Origin: Volvox africanus
Taxonomy: Eukaryota; Chlorophyta; Chlorophyceae; Chlamydomonadales; Volvocaceae
Direction: 5' to 3'
Length of the DNA: 64,000 nucleotides
Assembly (NCBI GenBank): GCA_030268105.1
Contig: BSDZ01000019.1
Location: 1,280,001 to 1,344,000 of the forward strand
Shown here: positions 1 through 13,629 of the stretch, in pieces
How the letters are laid out: each line of letters begins with the position of its first letter
How positions within the stretch are numbered: position 1 is the stretch's first letter
The notes under the pieces: model-generated
The model's database searches: none
What the model was told of the DNA's origin: nothing
Seen by the model: only the letters and a program-made list of their open reading frames with translations
Position numbers and translations under genes: made by a program

Positions 1-3000
1 TTCGTCGGTTTCTACGGTTGGCATGGTGTTGTTCTCGCTCAATGGCATTGGGGCCGTAATGGCAATGTATGCGCAACTCACAACAAGTATCCGAAATACA
101 GTCAGCCGCCGCTACGGGTCGTGGTATAAGCACACGGTACATTGGCGGCTAGCCGCAGAGCAGCGGGGGAATAAGTTTTTGAATCGGGTGAATTCGAGCT
201 GTCGTACAGTTGGTACCGAACAGGAGGGTTTGTCGACAAACAGGTTTTTGGTAGTTCTCGTACGTGTATTGGAAACTATACTGGATAGGGCTGTGTGCAC
301 GTGCGTGCGTGTGCGCGTGTGTGTAGACGCGCTTGCGCTCGTCGCTATGGGTTTGTGCTCTGCAGCAGGGGTTGCCGACAGCGAAATACAATCCAGGGCA
401 TTTAAGTTCAGGTTGGCATGATCTGATCTGGGTCGGCCGACAACAACAACAACATTAAGTCACGCAACCCAATCACGGGAGATGTGTGTTGGCAAAGACC
501 AGGCGCGTCACTCCCTGGCGAGAAAGCGCTGCGCACAATAGCGCACGTGCGTGATTTTGCCTGCTAGCTGTTCCGAATGACACTGGAATCCAATTGTGCG
601 GAAGGAGGCGTAAAGAGTGCGGAAGGAGTGTGAAGTGCAGGAGGAGGAGTGAGGAGTTGCATGGAGTGGCGGAGTCGGTAAAAACAAGGATCATGGTGTG
701 ATGTTATCAAGATGAGAGAAAGAGAGATATGATGGCAGTGGCGGTCGAGAAGAGAACGTCTTGGGGTCTCTTAGACGCATATAATTTTTTGTGGTTCTGA
801 GGAGGTAGTCCTCCACGTGACGCCGAAACCTGGCCTCGCGCGTATGTCTCTTTTCCCACACAATTCGTTTACATGTCCAAGTACAGTCTCCATGGCCTTA
901 CAGAGTCTGCCCGAACGCGTCTGCTGCCCTTCCTTTGGGTTTTGCTGCATTACGGTTGTGCGCGTGCACATGACACTGCGTGCGCGATGCGCGTGCGTGT
1001 GTGTATTTGTGTGTCTGGGGATGAGGTTGAAGGCGCAGTTAATGAGTCTAAACCCTGGAATATTAAACTTCCTTTTCCAAAACCCTAGGTTTCCCCGCTC
1101 TTTTGGTGCGATGTCATCTGAAGCCCTGAAGGTTGGGCGCGCATGCACTTGAAAGGAGATTTTGGTTCCAGCGCAACGAGCAAGCTGATGCAGCGTGCAG
1201 GACGTGGAACTTGCGGGTTCAATTTTGTTTTAGTTTTAAGAAATAATTCTCTTAATGCAGTTTCATTATTCCGGGAAGACCGCCTGCCCGCACCCGGGTT
1301 CAAAGCCGGGGTGTTCAGGGCAGGAACCGTCCCCCGTCGTTTGGGGATGGCTAAGCAGGTTACTTGTTATGCTGGGTGGCAAAGCGCGTTCCTCTGCTCT
1401 AAAGCGGGGAGGCAACCAGGCTGAAAAGGGATCAGGAGGTACGTTGAATGGCGGTCTTATTAGCGCTGCTGAACAATAAGACTTTTTTGCCTCATTATTA
1501 GCCACTCACCACTGTCACCAAATGTCCGCGACCTGCTGCCGGAAAAAAATAGATTGCACCTGGCGGCCGTGCACTGGGCCGCGTCACATGGTTCACACAA
1601 CTGAGGTTGTCGTCGCTGCACCTTCCTCCATGCATTCGCAGCAAGGTGCCGGTCCTTGTGGATATGGATATAGATGTGCGGAAGGAGGAGGGGACGGACG
1701 TGGACGGCAACACTAAGCTAACCGTATATTCGTATATGCTTGATGATATTGAGTAAAAGCCATAATCCTTAATGGAGGCGACTATTGGGGGGCCCGCCTA
1801 TTCTGCGTTGTAAGGGGTAGGTTTACGGCTCCAGGCAGATTGGAGTAGCTACCGGTTGTATTGGCGCACTGACGGATACTTAATGTGCAGTACCTGGATA
1901 AGATTGGTGGATTGTGGCAAATACCGCCGCAATATGATCTTTCATTTGTTCGTTCATGAAATGCAAGGAGTCGATTGTCCTCCTTCCGGCCAACCATTTC
2001 GTTTTCAGAGGCTTGATAGCGCGAGAGACAGATATGCCGATGACCTAATGCCCTATATATGGCACCTACCAGCCAGGAGCCAGGAGCAGGGCACTGCGGT
2101 GTGGGGGTGATGGCGATGAGTTGTTGCTTGATATCTCGGCTGACCGCCAGGAGGAAGACCACTAGGAGGAAGAGTGCAGTAACAGTTCCCCGTGCATTTT
2201 ATCATTCAGGAGAGCGGCAAGTTTATCAAGACAGCGATAGGTAGGCTACATTTTGCGCGGCCTGAGCTGAGAGGACAGCGGAACATAACCTCGGATGGAC
2301 CTGTTGCAAGCTACATACTACATGCTATGTATACTGATGCGTCCATACGGCTTCTTAACGCTGTACCGTTTGCAGTTGGCTAGTGCTGATGCTACGATGC
2401 CGTATTGACTGCATAATTATTACACCCAAGATTATGCTGCTGGCGCGCGTATACGGCGCATCATTTAAAATGTACGGGAAGTGTATATCGTTCTTTGGAA
2501 TAGTTGGCATAGAGATGTACCATGTATGTTTTGTGCAGCGCGTGTATCGGGAGGTTCCGATGGTTGCGCAATCGCAGCTCCAGATGTTGGTTTTGTTTAT
2601 TTTATGATGCGGCTTGTGTGTGTGTGTGTGTATGTTTGTGTGTGTCTCGCTCTGTGTGTGTCTAACTCGGCACTGCTGACGTTTGATACAGAGTTCGCTG
2701 TCTTAAAAGAAGGTAGACTTCGCCATGTAACATGTAACAGGAGGATGGCATGGGCTATGTCCAGTTGAGTCCGTTACCTCATGCCGTAATGGCACGGCAG
2801 TAAACCATTCCATGATCAAGGTGGATTTGGAGCTAAGGAGGCACAGAGCGCAGAGACACCTGGCACATGAGTCCCGACAAGTCTTGCTGAAGGAAGCTAC
2901 AAAACGGTATATAGGCTGCCAAGTAAAATGCCGAAATGACATTGAAAATACAATAATTCATTAAGTGAATAGTTATAGTGGCTGATGGCCATGAGGTGTG

Positions 3001-3244
3001 TGCCAAACCTCTGCGTGACTGAGACAAGGCGGTCACTAGAAACACAGCTTACAGGCAACAGCACACAGTTGCCGACCAGGTTTGCCGTATGACTGTTAGT
3101 TGTTAGTTAGGCACCAGGCAGCGTCGGTCAGTCATGCAGTACGGTTTGACTGGCGGAATCTTGGGTTTTCAAAGCGCATCACCCTGCCTCTACAAGCGTA
3201 AATGTGCCATTTGACAAGTGCCATCTTTTATATATAGAGACAGC

Positions 3245-3250
<6 letters not shown>

Positions 3251-3280
<30 letters not shown>
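3251..3280. repeat. (TG)15 microsatellite
   Basis: Fifteen perfect GT/TG units directly follow a TATATGTG segment. This is simple-sequence DNA with no visible link to a gene. Confidence 0.95.
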
Positions 3281-3281
<1 letters not shown>

Positions 3282-3440
3282 AATAGCATTCTTCATCACG
3301 ATGTAGGCTATCTCTGATATCTGACCCGGCGCTTACTCGGTGGGTTTGGAAATTTGGATACAACAGTTGGTTTGCTTTCTGGGTACTGGGTGCAGTTGGC
3401 TGAGGCTCTATTCCTTTGAGTAGCCTGGCTAGGGGCTCGT

Positions 3441-3565
3441 AAGGTTTGAGTGCCCTTCCTGGCGGCTCGAGCGAGGGGAAGAGCGCGCGGCAGGACAGAG
3501 AGACAAAGCCGCGTGTTTCCTCCTCAACAAAAGAGAGATTATGTTTCTGTTGTGATTTGGCAGCG
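3441..3565 (+). repeat. Dispersed repeat family R2, diverged copy
   Basis: This segment shares the ordered blocks GCCCTTCCTGG, CTCGAGCGA, GGGGA, GAGCGCGC, GGCAGGACAG and GACAAAGCCGCG with the repeat pair at 25564-25873. Spacing is similar and there are scattered substitutions. No coding capacity is seen. It may be a fragment of an LTR or of a non-autonomous element. Confidence 0.7.
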
Positions 3566-3821
3566 TGCCTGTCCTGATGGGTACCGCTATGTTGTCACTC
3601 AGTACTAAGAATGCCAAAGGCTCAAAAGAAAAGAGCCCGGACCCTCCTGTACTGCATGCCACTTTCTCTTCATTTTAACTTGTATGAACGTAACAGGCCA
3701 CTGCTTAATTTCAACATAAGATAGTGTCGTGCAGCTTCTGGCCCCGAAAGACGTACGTCAGTATTGTTTACAAAGTCTTATTTTCGTAGATGTGATACCT
3801 TAAGCCTTAGGTAATAGCCAC

Positions 3822-6530
3822 ATGTTCGCCCGAATTCGGCGCCTAATTCGCACGAACTCTCGTGCTAGTGGGGCGTCTCTACGTAAGACCCTCTGGCTTT
3901 CAGAAACGCAAACGCAGCGAAGCAGGGAATTAAGCCATAATTTACGACTCATGGCGACGAACGATGTAATTCCTGATCGTGCGCGGGCAGTCCTGGAATA
4001 TTGGTAAGGTCGACGCGTCGCTTGCGGAATAAAGCATGCAAGCGACATAAGCGTATGGTATATACCAAACTTCGTTATCAGATTTCCCAAAATTTCACGG
4101 TTCTATAATGCATCAGCGATTGACCTTTTCCCCATACCTACACAGTTCCGTAAAGTTGTAATAATAATCTGTTCATTAGGTAATTCAAATGTTGGTTACA
4201 AACGAATAACGTCATCTCGCTCATGTAACTTCCTGCGTGCGCTCTGTGACATTGTATCGTGGGTTATGAACGTAGGTTCGGACCAGATTACGTGACCGCA
4301 GACGACACCTTCGTGCCGCGCGACAAAATGCAGATCTGGTTTCGGGGCACTCCAGATGTGGATCAGGTATTTGCGCCTAGCCGTCCTACGGTTACCAAGG
4401 CTGCCCGCTAGGCTGCTTGATTGACTCTCGCCATGATAATTTATCCAGGAAAGAACTTCAACTTAAAACTAGTAAGAGAATCCGGTTCTGAGTCATAGGG
4501 CCTAGGTCTGCTGTTTGGCTGGCGCGTGTGTGGGTTTTTTATATATTGTTAACATCCGATATCCTCTTGATGTGAGTGAGATTCTGTCTGTCCGTCATAC
4601 CGGTTCCGAGAGGCACTCCTGCTCTTACTGCAGTTCATAACGGAGCACTTTGGACGAGATGTACAACAGGTGCGCGAAGGTCTGTACGACAGCTGGCGGG
4701 AAGGAAGCCCCCTGAGTTTGCTGGCGGGAATCATACTCATGGACCAATTTAGCAGGTGGGTGTATTGTCGTACAATAACGTATATGTATATGCAGACATA
4801 TCCATAATTTGTCATATTCCTGAGGGCCATTCGCCAGTCTGTCGTTTCCTTCCCTTCCCTTCCTGTCTTCCCTCGGAAAACACTTACAGCGCGCGAGCCC
4901 TGCTGGGTTTGGGCCTTATCATATCATGTCGTACATATGTCATATGTCGTGGGTCGTTCGTTCGTTGCAACCGGCACCTTCCCTTCCCAACTGAGGATAC
5001 AGCCAAGTGAACCACCTTTCCGGCCTCCTTTATTGGACAATTGGGCAAGTGGAACACCCGCAACTGCTATTAAAAACATCTGCTGCATTCATGTCCCCAC
5101 ATGAAGATGTTGGGTCCGCTGGGCTCCGAACCACTCCCCGTTTCACCGATCCCTAGGAATTGAATCTCCCAACTCTTCTCATCCCTCTCTCCCCACCCCG
5201 GCCCCCCCTCTCTCTCCCCCTCTCTCTCCCCCTCTCTCTCTCCCCATCAGGAATATCTATCGGGGCAAATCAGAGGCCTTCGCGCTAGACAGCAAAGCCC
5301 TCTCCTGGGCTGACTTCGCCGCGGTGAGTCATGACAAAGAAATCGTGACAAAGAAATCAGTAGCTGAGGTGAAGCATTAACCGATACAACCACCACAACC
5401 GCCCCTGATAATTTGAACCGCGACGATCATAACGATAACGCCAACCCATTCGGATTTCGAAACCATTGGAAGAAACGGTTACAGTCCTTGAAATGAAATG
5501 ATATTGGGATTTATTAATGGGAAGGTGTTTCTGCATGTGCGCAAGGTCGATTGTTAGCGCGACTGGCCGTTTGCGGTTTGCAGTACCACCCCACTCGTAC
5601 ACCCAAATTTATGGATCCCAAATATGCTGATTGCGTCATCCGTTGCTGAGTTCGTTTCCGTCCTAATGCGGCTGGACGCGGCACCCCTGAGTGCGGCCAT
5701 GCTGCTACTGCTGCTGCTATTGTAACTGCTACTGCCAGCGCTATTGCGAAAGTTATTGCCACTGCCACTGCTACTTCTGCTACTACTATTACTACTGTTC
5801 CTACAACCTCACCCGCTATTGCCGCCGCCGCCGCCGCCGCCCCTACTGCTACCCGGTAGGAGACGGGCGCTGACAGATCACTGCCCGCCATGCTGAAGTA
5901 CTTCGCATACATGCCGTACATGCACGCCGAAGACCTTGCGGCGCAAGAGGTGAGAGGTGACGCCGGACAATACACACAAAACGGCCACGCGGTAGATGGC
6001 TCGATCCCCTTAGCATTGGCGGGACGGGGGCACGAGATGCCACTTGGGGAATCTTCATGTGTGTATGTGTGTGTTTTGCATGTGTGTGTGTAGGTCCTCA
6101 CGTTCGTCGACTGCATTACCGGAATGCTCGCATTCTACCACCACCCATCGGCAACCTCCCCCAATATCACCACCCACCTACTACCGCCGCCTGATCCGCC
6201 AATCCCGCCCTCACCTCCGCCAAGGCTGGCTGCCGTCCCCCCCTGAGCCCTCCCCCGCCCTCCCCCGCCCCGCCCTGTCTCGTCTCATCTGATCTTGTCG
6301 TGCAGCGTGGCGTGGAGTTGTTCCGCGCTGCAGCGGAGGCGACCGCCGCCGCCGGGCCAGCGGCCGCCGGCGCGGAGAACTCGCTGCGAATGGCGCTGAA
6401 GTACGCCGAGGCGCATCGCGATGTTGTTGCAAAATGGGGTCGCTTCCCGCACCGCAACGCGGTCCTTGGGCGCCCGAGCACACCTGAGGAACTGTCAGGA
6501 TTAGCGGATGGCAGTATTGCCAAATTCTGA
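3822..6530 (+). CDS. DUF924 family protein with presequence-like N-terminus, 6 exons
   Basis: Exons are 3822-4003, 4276-4366, 4634-4755, 5251-5323, 5860-5949 and 6306-6530. All junctions are GT-AG and phase-consistent, giving about 260 aa. From about residue 52 the protein matches the DUF924 family (PF06041): VLEYWFG, then MDQFSRNIYRG, AFALDSKAL, YMPYMHAEDLAAQE and the C-terminal GRFPHRNAVLGRPSTPEEL. Those are the family's most conserved blocks, in the usual order and spacing. Bacterial members are typically a little under 200 aa. The extra ~45 residues at the start (MFARIRRLIR..., rich in Arg and Ser, no acidic residues in the first 25) look like a mitochondrial or plastid transit peptide, which is inference. 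Met44 is an alternative start. The family's biochemical function is unknown. Acceptors follow pyrimidine-rich tracts, and the (CTCTCC)n stretch just before exon 4 is one of these. Confidence 0.9.
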
Positions 6531-8143
6531 AGTCGCATACTGGAAACCGCGAGGGCGGCCAATCAATCATTGAGCACCAGCTCAATGGAGCTGCCGTACG
6601 GTATGCTATGTTATATGTTACGTCAGCACACCATCATGAGCTGATACGCTGACAGTCAAGCATCGACAAGCGGGCGATGGGCATGCGTAGGAGGTCTTAG
6701 TGTTTGTGTGTGGGGGGGGGGAAGGGGGGAGAGGGTGTTTGCAGCGGCCAGCGGGCGGCGGGCTCGCGTGGGGATGAGAGATGAGGATGAGGAATAGGGA
6801 TGATGCAGTGGCGGCGGCAGCTGCTGTGGGCCATAATGCTTCCTTGGTGTGTGTGGGGGGGGGGAGCCACACGGAGCAGATGTGGGGCTGTTGCTGTTTA
6901 GATGGTCTGAGAGTGACGGCATGTAGATGGGAAGCAGCATTAAGGAACAGAGATGCAGTCCGGAGCGGGTGGGGGCTGTCAATGTCTGAGAGCTTTGACA
7001 TGCATACGCCCGGTGGAGGGTGGAGAGGGTGGAGAAGGAGGACACGTCGTCGTCATCATCATCATCACCATCATCATGGCCCTGAAGTGTTTGGGTGGCA
7101 GAGGACAACATATCCCGGGTAGCGGTCGGTGAAGATGGTGACTGTGAAGATGGTGACGGCTGCAACGCACACTTATGGAGTATCCATAACGGGCCGCCGA
7201 CAGATCGTCTTTTGGCCTTCTGATGCATTCTGAGACAGATCATCCATTGCCCACACACGACTGTATCCTGCTTAAAGAAAGAGCTCGTGAGTTAACGTCA
7301 GGATTAGACATCCTAAGCCCAAGACGGTGAAAGGGGGGGGCCCGGCGCCTAAAGCATGTTATGGTTCGTGGCGCCCGAATAGCTAGCGTGGATGTATATG
7401 TTTTCGAGCAACCTTGGTGACCAGGAGCGGGCGACGCTGTGGGGTTCGTGGCATGGAGGGGGAGGAAAGACGCAATGCCTTTTAGATATCGCGTTCTAGT
7501 TTGATTAGGGTTTATCCCTGTTTATGCCCAGGCATTGCTCGCTCCAAGAACCAGGCAACACACGCACAATGCATGGGGCACTGCGCAGTAATTGTGTGCA
7601 GCAATTAAGGAAGGTCCAGAAGGCCCCGGGAAGGGAAGCAAGGCAAGGGAAGGCATCGAAAGGAAAGAACTTCTCGCTCCCCCTCCCACCATCCAAGAGA
7701 GACCTGACCCACCGCTGCCACCGGACGGACCCAACCCTAACTCACGAGAGGTCCGAGATAAAAGAACGCTCCAACCTTTTTGGATCGAAGTTAGATTTTC
7801 AATTCATCGCAATAAACAATGGATTATACAGATAAAATAAATGTTATCAGTATTAGTTGTCCAGAGCTTGTTGCATTCTGTTGGCATTATGCTGGGTATC
7901 ATCGTATCACGTATCACGTTCTGTTGCCCGTAAGGACTTCATCTGGCTGTGGGTTATGAGCCCCCGGCTCTGTGCAGCGAGCAAAGGGATCTTGCAGGAC
8001 AGAGCTTGTCATTGAGGAAGCGGAATTTGATTGAGTGAGGAAGCGGAAGCGGAAACGAGTTCTAAGCACTCGCCAGCACAGCAGATCCTGTCTCCCAGCA
8101 ATCTCTATCCCCAGGGAGCTGTCCGGACAACGGCGACAACGAC
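6531..8143. other. Intergenic region between the DUF924 and CS-domain genes
   Basis: This holds the 3' UTR of the upstream gene and the promoter/5' UTR of the next. I see poly-G runs near 6712 and 6857 and a (CAT/ATC)n tract at about 7051-7078. Open frames on both strands are short and low-complexity, and I regard them as chance. No TGTAA was noticed close behind the DUF924 stop. Confidence 0.5.
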
Positions 8144-11100
8144 ATGTACTGCACTGGCATTGAGTACGACGAACTGCTGGTTGGCCTATTGCAGCCGACA
8201 ATGTGTGAAGTGGCGGCGAAGGAGCTCAAAGCGACGCTGCTGCGCACCGCCGCCACCGCCGCCATCGCCGCCACCGCCGCCACAGCTTTAGGAACAGCCG
8301 CCACAGCCTCTGCATCTCTGGCGAATGCTAGAGCTCAAAACGCCGCAGGTGAAGGTTCCGTCAGATCAGGCTCCGAAACCGAAAATAACGGCTCCAGAGC
8401 GACACCTGTAGCACCGGCGACGGGAGCTGTTGCTACAGCGTCAGCGTCTGCGGCTACTGCTGCTGCTGCTACAGCCATTCATCTCATGAACGCGAAGCCG
8501 ACGCCGACGCCGCCTCCAAGTAGCTTCTGGGAGACCCTTATGGGGGCAGTAGTCCACGGAGGCATAAGCGGCGACGAACAGCATGCCGCCGCAACGACGC
8601 GAGTGCGACTAGGTGTGTGGTAGGCGACTTAATTTGAGGTTGGCAGTGAGCGGCAGAGACACAGCTCCTTCACAACCATCACAGGCATAAATTATATATA
8701 TAATGTCTATATAATGTATGTATATACATTATATATATGTATAATATATATGATATATATAGAAACATTTTATATACTATTTATATATAATGTGTGTGGG
8801 ATAGGGGGGTACATCACCCGTGGCCACTAACCTGGCAGTCCCTACCTTCCCCGGTGTTTCGGGGCACCCTCATCCAGTCTCCCATGCCGACTTCTCCGAA
8901 TTCAGTGGTTATCCCAGGTTCAGCACCCACCACCAGCATCCAGCGGAATCTGCCGAATCAACTAGGGCGTCAACTCCGCTACTGATCAGCTCGCAGGTCA
9001 CTTTAATTGAGGTCGTCACCGTCCATCGACATGGGGGGTCGTCACCCTGCCCATAACTTTAGGGTCTTTGGCCCGCTCTCGGTTGGGGTAGAACCTATAA
9101 CTCCAGGGGCATATTAGTCGTGCCACATATTGTATATATGCACGTATGCATATAGATGTGCATTTATATTATAGACTAATATATACATACACTCTTAGCT
9201 TCAGCTGTAATGGCGTGTGCTGCTCCGAACTAGTCTGAGGCCAAGCTCCTCTCGCCCGTCCCTCCGTGAGTTTTGGATTTTCATTATCCGACTCCCCGCG
9301 TGTTTGGCACGTCCGGGTTAGGGAGTTCGCCTTTCCCTAGGGTTTCGTTTCCCCTTTTACCCCCTCCCCTTCCGCAGCCGCCCTGGAGGTGATGAGCGCC
9401 ACCGCCTCCGTACACCTGGGCGCTATCTGGCTCCTGCAACTTCATCAGAGCCGTAAATCATCTCGCCAACAACATCACCACGTCGTACTGACAGATGATG
9501 ACAAAGTGCAGTACGATAAACCAACCAGTACGGACTTGAGCCGTACCGAGGATGAAGTACATCACGCACGCGATGCTGCCAGTGGCCATGATGATGCACA
9601 GGAAGCCGCCGTTGGATGCGGAGTGGAATGTGCAAAAAGTGGGCGTGCCAGTGACGGCGACGGCGACGGCGACGGCGGCGGCGGCAGAGGCAGAGGTGGC
9701 GACGGCGACGGTGATGGTGACGGCGACGGCGACGGAGGTGGGGGCGACACCGAGAGCGCTGCCGCAACGACGCTGGTTAACCTTGAAGGCAGCCGCAATA
9801 GCGTCAGTGGTCCTGCCACTGCCACTGCCACTGCCACTGCTACTGCTACTGCTACTGCCACTGCCACTGCCGCTGTCGCAGCTGCTTCCAGCTGTAGCTG
9901 CAGCTGCCTGTTGTGCGTGACCGCGACTGCGGCTCAGCGTTGTGACCCATGGGCCGCAGCTCTTCCTGCCGAGGGTCTGGCGCACCTCGCCCGTACACTG
10001 CGCCGCCTTCTTGCCTCACCCGCTGGGCCTTACAGGGCGCCAGGAGGGGATGACAGCTGCCAGGCAGTTCGTGTACGGCACCAACCCCTCCCAGGGCCCC
10101 TAACGTTAGCGGGGAAAGAGGGGTGGAGACCGCACAACTGCAGTCCAGGGAGGCCAGCGGTTCGGGATGAAGGGGAATCACTCGGGGGTACGGCGGTGTG
10201 GGTGGAGGGGACGGCGGGTCGGCCGCTTTTGGCGCTGTTCAGGCTGTACTCCTTGGCGCGGCGGAGGCATCTGTGTACTGCAGGGGAGAAGGAAAACAGC
10301 CCGGGGAAGGTGGTGGCAGCGGTAGTGGGCGGCAGGGCCTCAGTTCGTGGTGGCAGTGACAACGAGGCGGAGGCGGTGGAGGCGGCGCTTCTGCCGCCCT
10401 GCTGTATAGCTGCAAAGGAGCTGCTGGCGGCGGTGGCGGAGGTGTGCCGTATGGCGCCGCTGGCGGTGCGGCGGGAGATTGCGGTGGCGGCAAGGGCGGC
10501 AGATGGGCACTTGGACGAGGGCGAGCAGCTTGTGCGAGGTAGGAGCATTCCTACTTCGTACATTCGTACATTCGTACATTCGTACATGAATTTCGGTCTC
10601 ATGAGGGCGGAGTCAGCTGGCATCGTCGCTTGCGGGATATGAGGGCCGGCAAGGGCCCGATGTGGTGTACGGCTCGGTTGGTTTCATAGAAGTGATGGTG
10701 CCGGGGCATCTCTGCACCATTGCACCACCACCAATTCCCCTAGGCGAGCAAAAGTAATTTGCGCTCCGTGCGTTTATATTTTTGCAACGCGGCATCAATT
10801 TGGATATAAATATGTACGATTAAAAAGCAAGGGATCCGATGGGCTTAAAAAGAAGAAATCGGTCACTCTTTCCACAAATTATATTCAATTTATGTCACAA
10901 GGAAAACACTTAAGTAATGGAATTTATTATTTTGGTTTGGTCGGCTTCGGGGAATTGTTCATAATTTTTGGCAAATAAAGCTAGTAACTATAAATAATAC
11001 AGTTCCTAGCAAAATTCCCAACATGGCTGCCGTAATACGGCGTACTTTGCAAAGGAGTCCCGGTAAAGTACGCATTGATGAAAAAATATAGTAATACATT

Positions 11101-13595
11101 TTCTATAAAACGCTCATAGCAAGGAGGGTTACTAAATAAATTACCCCTGAGGACGTAAAATGTTTTTGATAATAAGCATGGTCATGTTATTTGCTACATT
11201 TTGCTCTATATCCAACTTAAATTAAGGTTATGAATACTTGTAAGCCATCTTCCCTTTTTTGTATCTTTAAAAGAAAAACCAGACATTTTTTCATGTTATC
11301 GATCTTTTGTTGAAAAAGTATATCATAACTCAACACTTGCCATAGAGCTGTTGATTCATTAGGAAACACCATAGTCTCCAATTTTTGTAGATGTTCCATG
11401 GGCGTTAATATAGTCTATCATACCAGAAAAGTATAGAGATTATATTGGCAAGCCAAAGACTAATGGTTATCGATCCCTGATAAAGATGGTTTACCTAAAT
11501 TCGACCACAGAACTTGAAAGAGGATTCTTCTTGCACTCTGCTGAATATAATAAAAACCTTTTAGTCTCAGAGGATGAGATATCTTTAGTAAAACTTAATG
11601 GGAAGTTATTGATGCAGCTAAGACTAGGTAGATAATGCTAAAAATAGCAAAATCTTTTCTATAGAAAGAGTTATCTTTTTCAGTACTTATTAAACCAACA
11701 ATTCCGCGTCCAGATATAATATTGGGTATACGCTATCAAGTGGCCGATTCTGCCATCCTAAGTTACCATTTATATATTCCTTTTTCATAGAACTCTAATA
11801 TATTTAGACAATTACCGCACTCCCTTGTGTACTGATCGTCTTACATCGTACCCGCCCGCCGTACAGGCCTGGTGGCGGAAGTACGACATCTGCTGAAGTG
11901 CTGTCCCCGGTGCCTAGCTCCACGGCTCGGTATCAACGGCATGGTTGTGTCGTACGACGCCGACGGCATTCTCGCCGCCGACCCCTGTCACCGCCGCCAC
12001 AGACCGATGGGTCACACCAGCAACCACTTCAGTACCCGATCAGGCACTGCTACAGCCGTTAAGCGAAACCAACCGCCGCAACCGCCGGAACCGCCACGAG
12101 ATCTATTGTACGATCTACCAATGGTAGTAGTCGCCATGAGGGCCTTGTCCTGGCTATGTGCCTGTAGCCGTCGCGCTGCGCGCGTCGCCTACACCACCGG
12201 CGCACTCCATCTGTTGCAGGAGATGGGACGTCAAGTGACCCGTGGGTCAGTCCTGGAGGCTGAGATGGACAGGCTCTACGTGACCCTGGCGGCACAATAC
12301 CCGGTAAAGATATTTACTGCCGTACAATCACAGTCGTTAGCCACCTTTCTTTTCTGTTATTCCCATTCCTCTCTTCAGCGGACCGCTACAGCCGACATTC
12401 GGTTTCACCAGGAAACCGACTAGACTAGTCGCAGCTACTTGATCGAACGCGCCGCCGCCAAGTCTTGAATGTGTTGCGGTGTGCCGCTGCGCTCTTCACG
12501 ACGGGTACTCTCAAATCCTTTTGTTTTTCTACCCCATCCTTCATTTCGACTGGTAGAAAGTGCTTTGGCTGCCGCCCTGGGTTTTTTACATTGACCACTT
12601 GCACTGTCCGCGCGGTCAATTTGTCACAACTTAGTAGTGTGGAAGACGGACACAATCCGTACATTTACGTGACGTGTACCGCGCTTTGTCATGTCAAAGT
12701 AGCGATTCCCGCCAAGGTGGTGATAATGGTCGTTTTTTTACGGCATCTCGCAATCAGATCGCTGCGGAGGAAATTTGTACCGGGGTCGATGTACGGGGCC
12801 TGGCGGCGCTCATGGATGCTGACACGGCGGCGGCGGCGCCTAGTGTGCTCACCAGTGCCACCGCCGCCACCGCCACCAATACCGCCGCCGCAGCAGCACC
12901 AGCAGCAGAAGCAGAAGCTCCTCCATGGACATTGCCGCTGTCTGTAAGCCACCGCGCCGCTGCCCGGCTGTGTGCGTTGGTGGATACTTGCGATGCGAAC
13001 GATTTCGCGCTGATATGCCGGGGCAGAGGAGCCGCCGTCACCACCGTCGCCGGCGGAGGCGGTGGCGGGAGCAGCAGCAAGACCGGCGCCACGGCGGCCG
13101 TCAGCCCCGCGCCCGCCGCCGCCCTTTCGACGGCCCTGCGATGGATCGGGTATCCTTACCCGCCGCCGCCGCCGCCGCCAAGTAGCTGCAGCTCTGACGT
13201 CAAGATAGCTGCCTCTGCTCATGAAGTCGGAACCACGGCTGCAACTGCAGCTGCTACTGCTGCCCCCACCGCTGCAGCCACCATCGCAGTCGCCACCCGC
13301 CCCGCCACTGCCGTTCCATCAGCTCCAGTCCCTGGAGCTGTTGACGGCGGAAATGAAAATGCTGAAGTCCGTCTGGCTGTGCGAACCGCTGCGCGACTTC
13401 TCCGTGCCTGTCTGGAGCGTGCCCGTCGTACAGCATGGATCCGCGTAAACGCTGGCACGACACCTGCAGTGGGTCATTCCGGCAGGGTCAGCGGTGGCAT
13501 CGGCGTTGACCGCAGTGGAAACGGTTGTACGAATACCCGTCGTCATGTTGTTGTTGCGGCGGGGCTTCGGAGCAGCTTCTTCGAGGAGCTGATTA

Positions 13596-13629
<34 letters not shown>

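Larger units (their letters stand above)
1..3821. other. Gene-poor stretch, no supported coding region
   Basis: No reading frame here shows a recognisable domain or a chain of phase-compatible exons. The stretch holds TG-rich microsatellites (near 300-330, 2605-2660 and 3251-3280) and a diverged copy of a dispersed repeat at about 3441-3565. The first 150 bases contain an open frame, rich in Trp and His, that could be the 3' end of a gene lying outside the window, but nothing confirms it. Confidence 0.5.
10800..11820. other. AT-rich island of bacterial character inside an intron
   Basis: About 1 kb of markedly AT-rich sequence sits within intron 2 of the GC-rich CS-domain gene. Two fragments inside it read as bacterial proteins: a RelA/SpoT-like piece on the plus strand and an IS256-type transposase piece on the minus strand (both listed separately). 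A 60-aa minus-strand frame at 11217-11399 is unassigned. Composition, plus two unrelated bacterial families side by side in decayed form, suggests transferred bacterial DNA. Rickettsial genomes are AT-rich and carry both families, and rickettsial endosymbionts are known in volvocine algae, but the donor is inference. Confidence 0.6.

Noticed and set aside
1..162. Open frame at the window start (FVGFYGWHGVVLAQWHWG...)
   Set aside because: It is short and has no family match or splice context inside the window. It could be a 3' terminal exon but cannot be supported.
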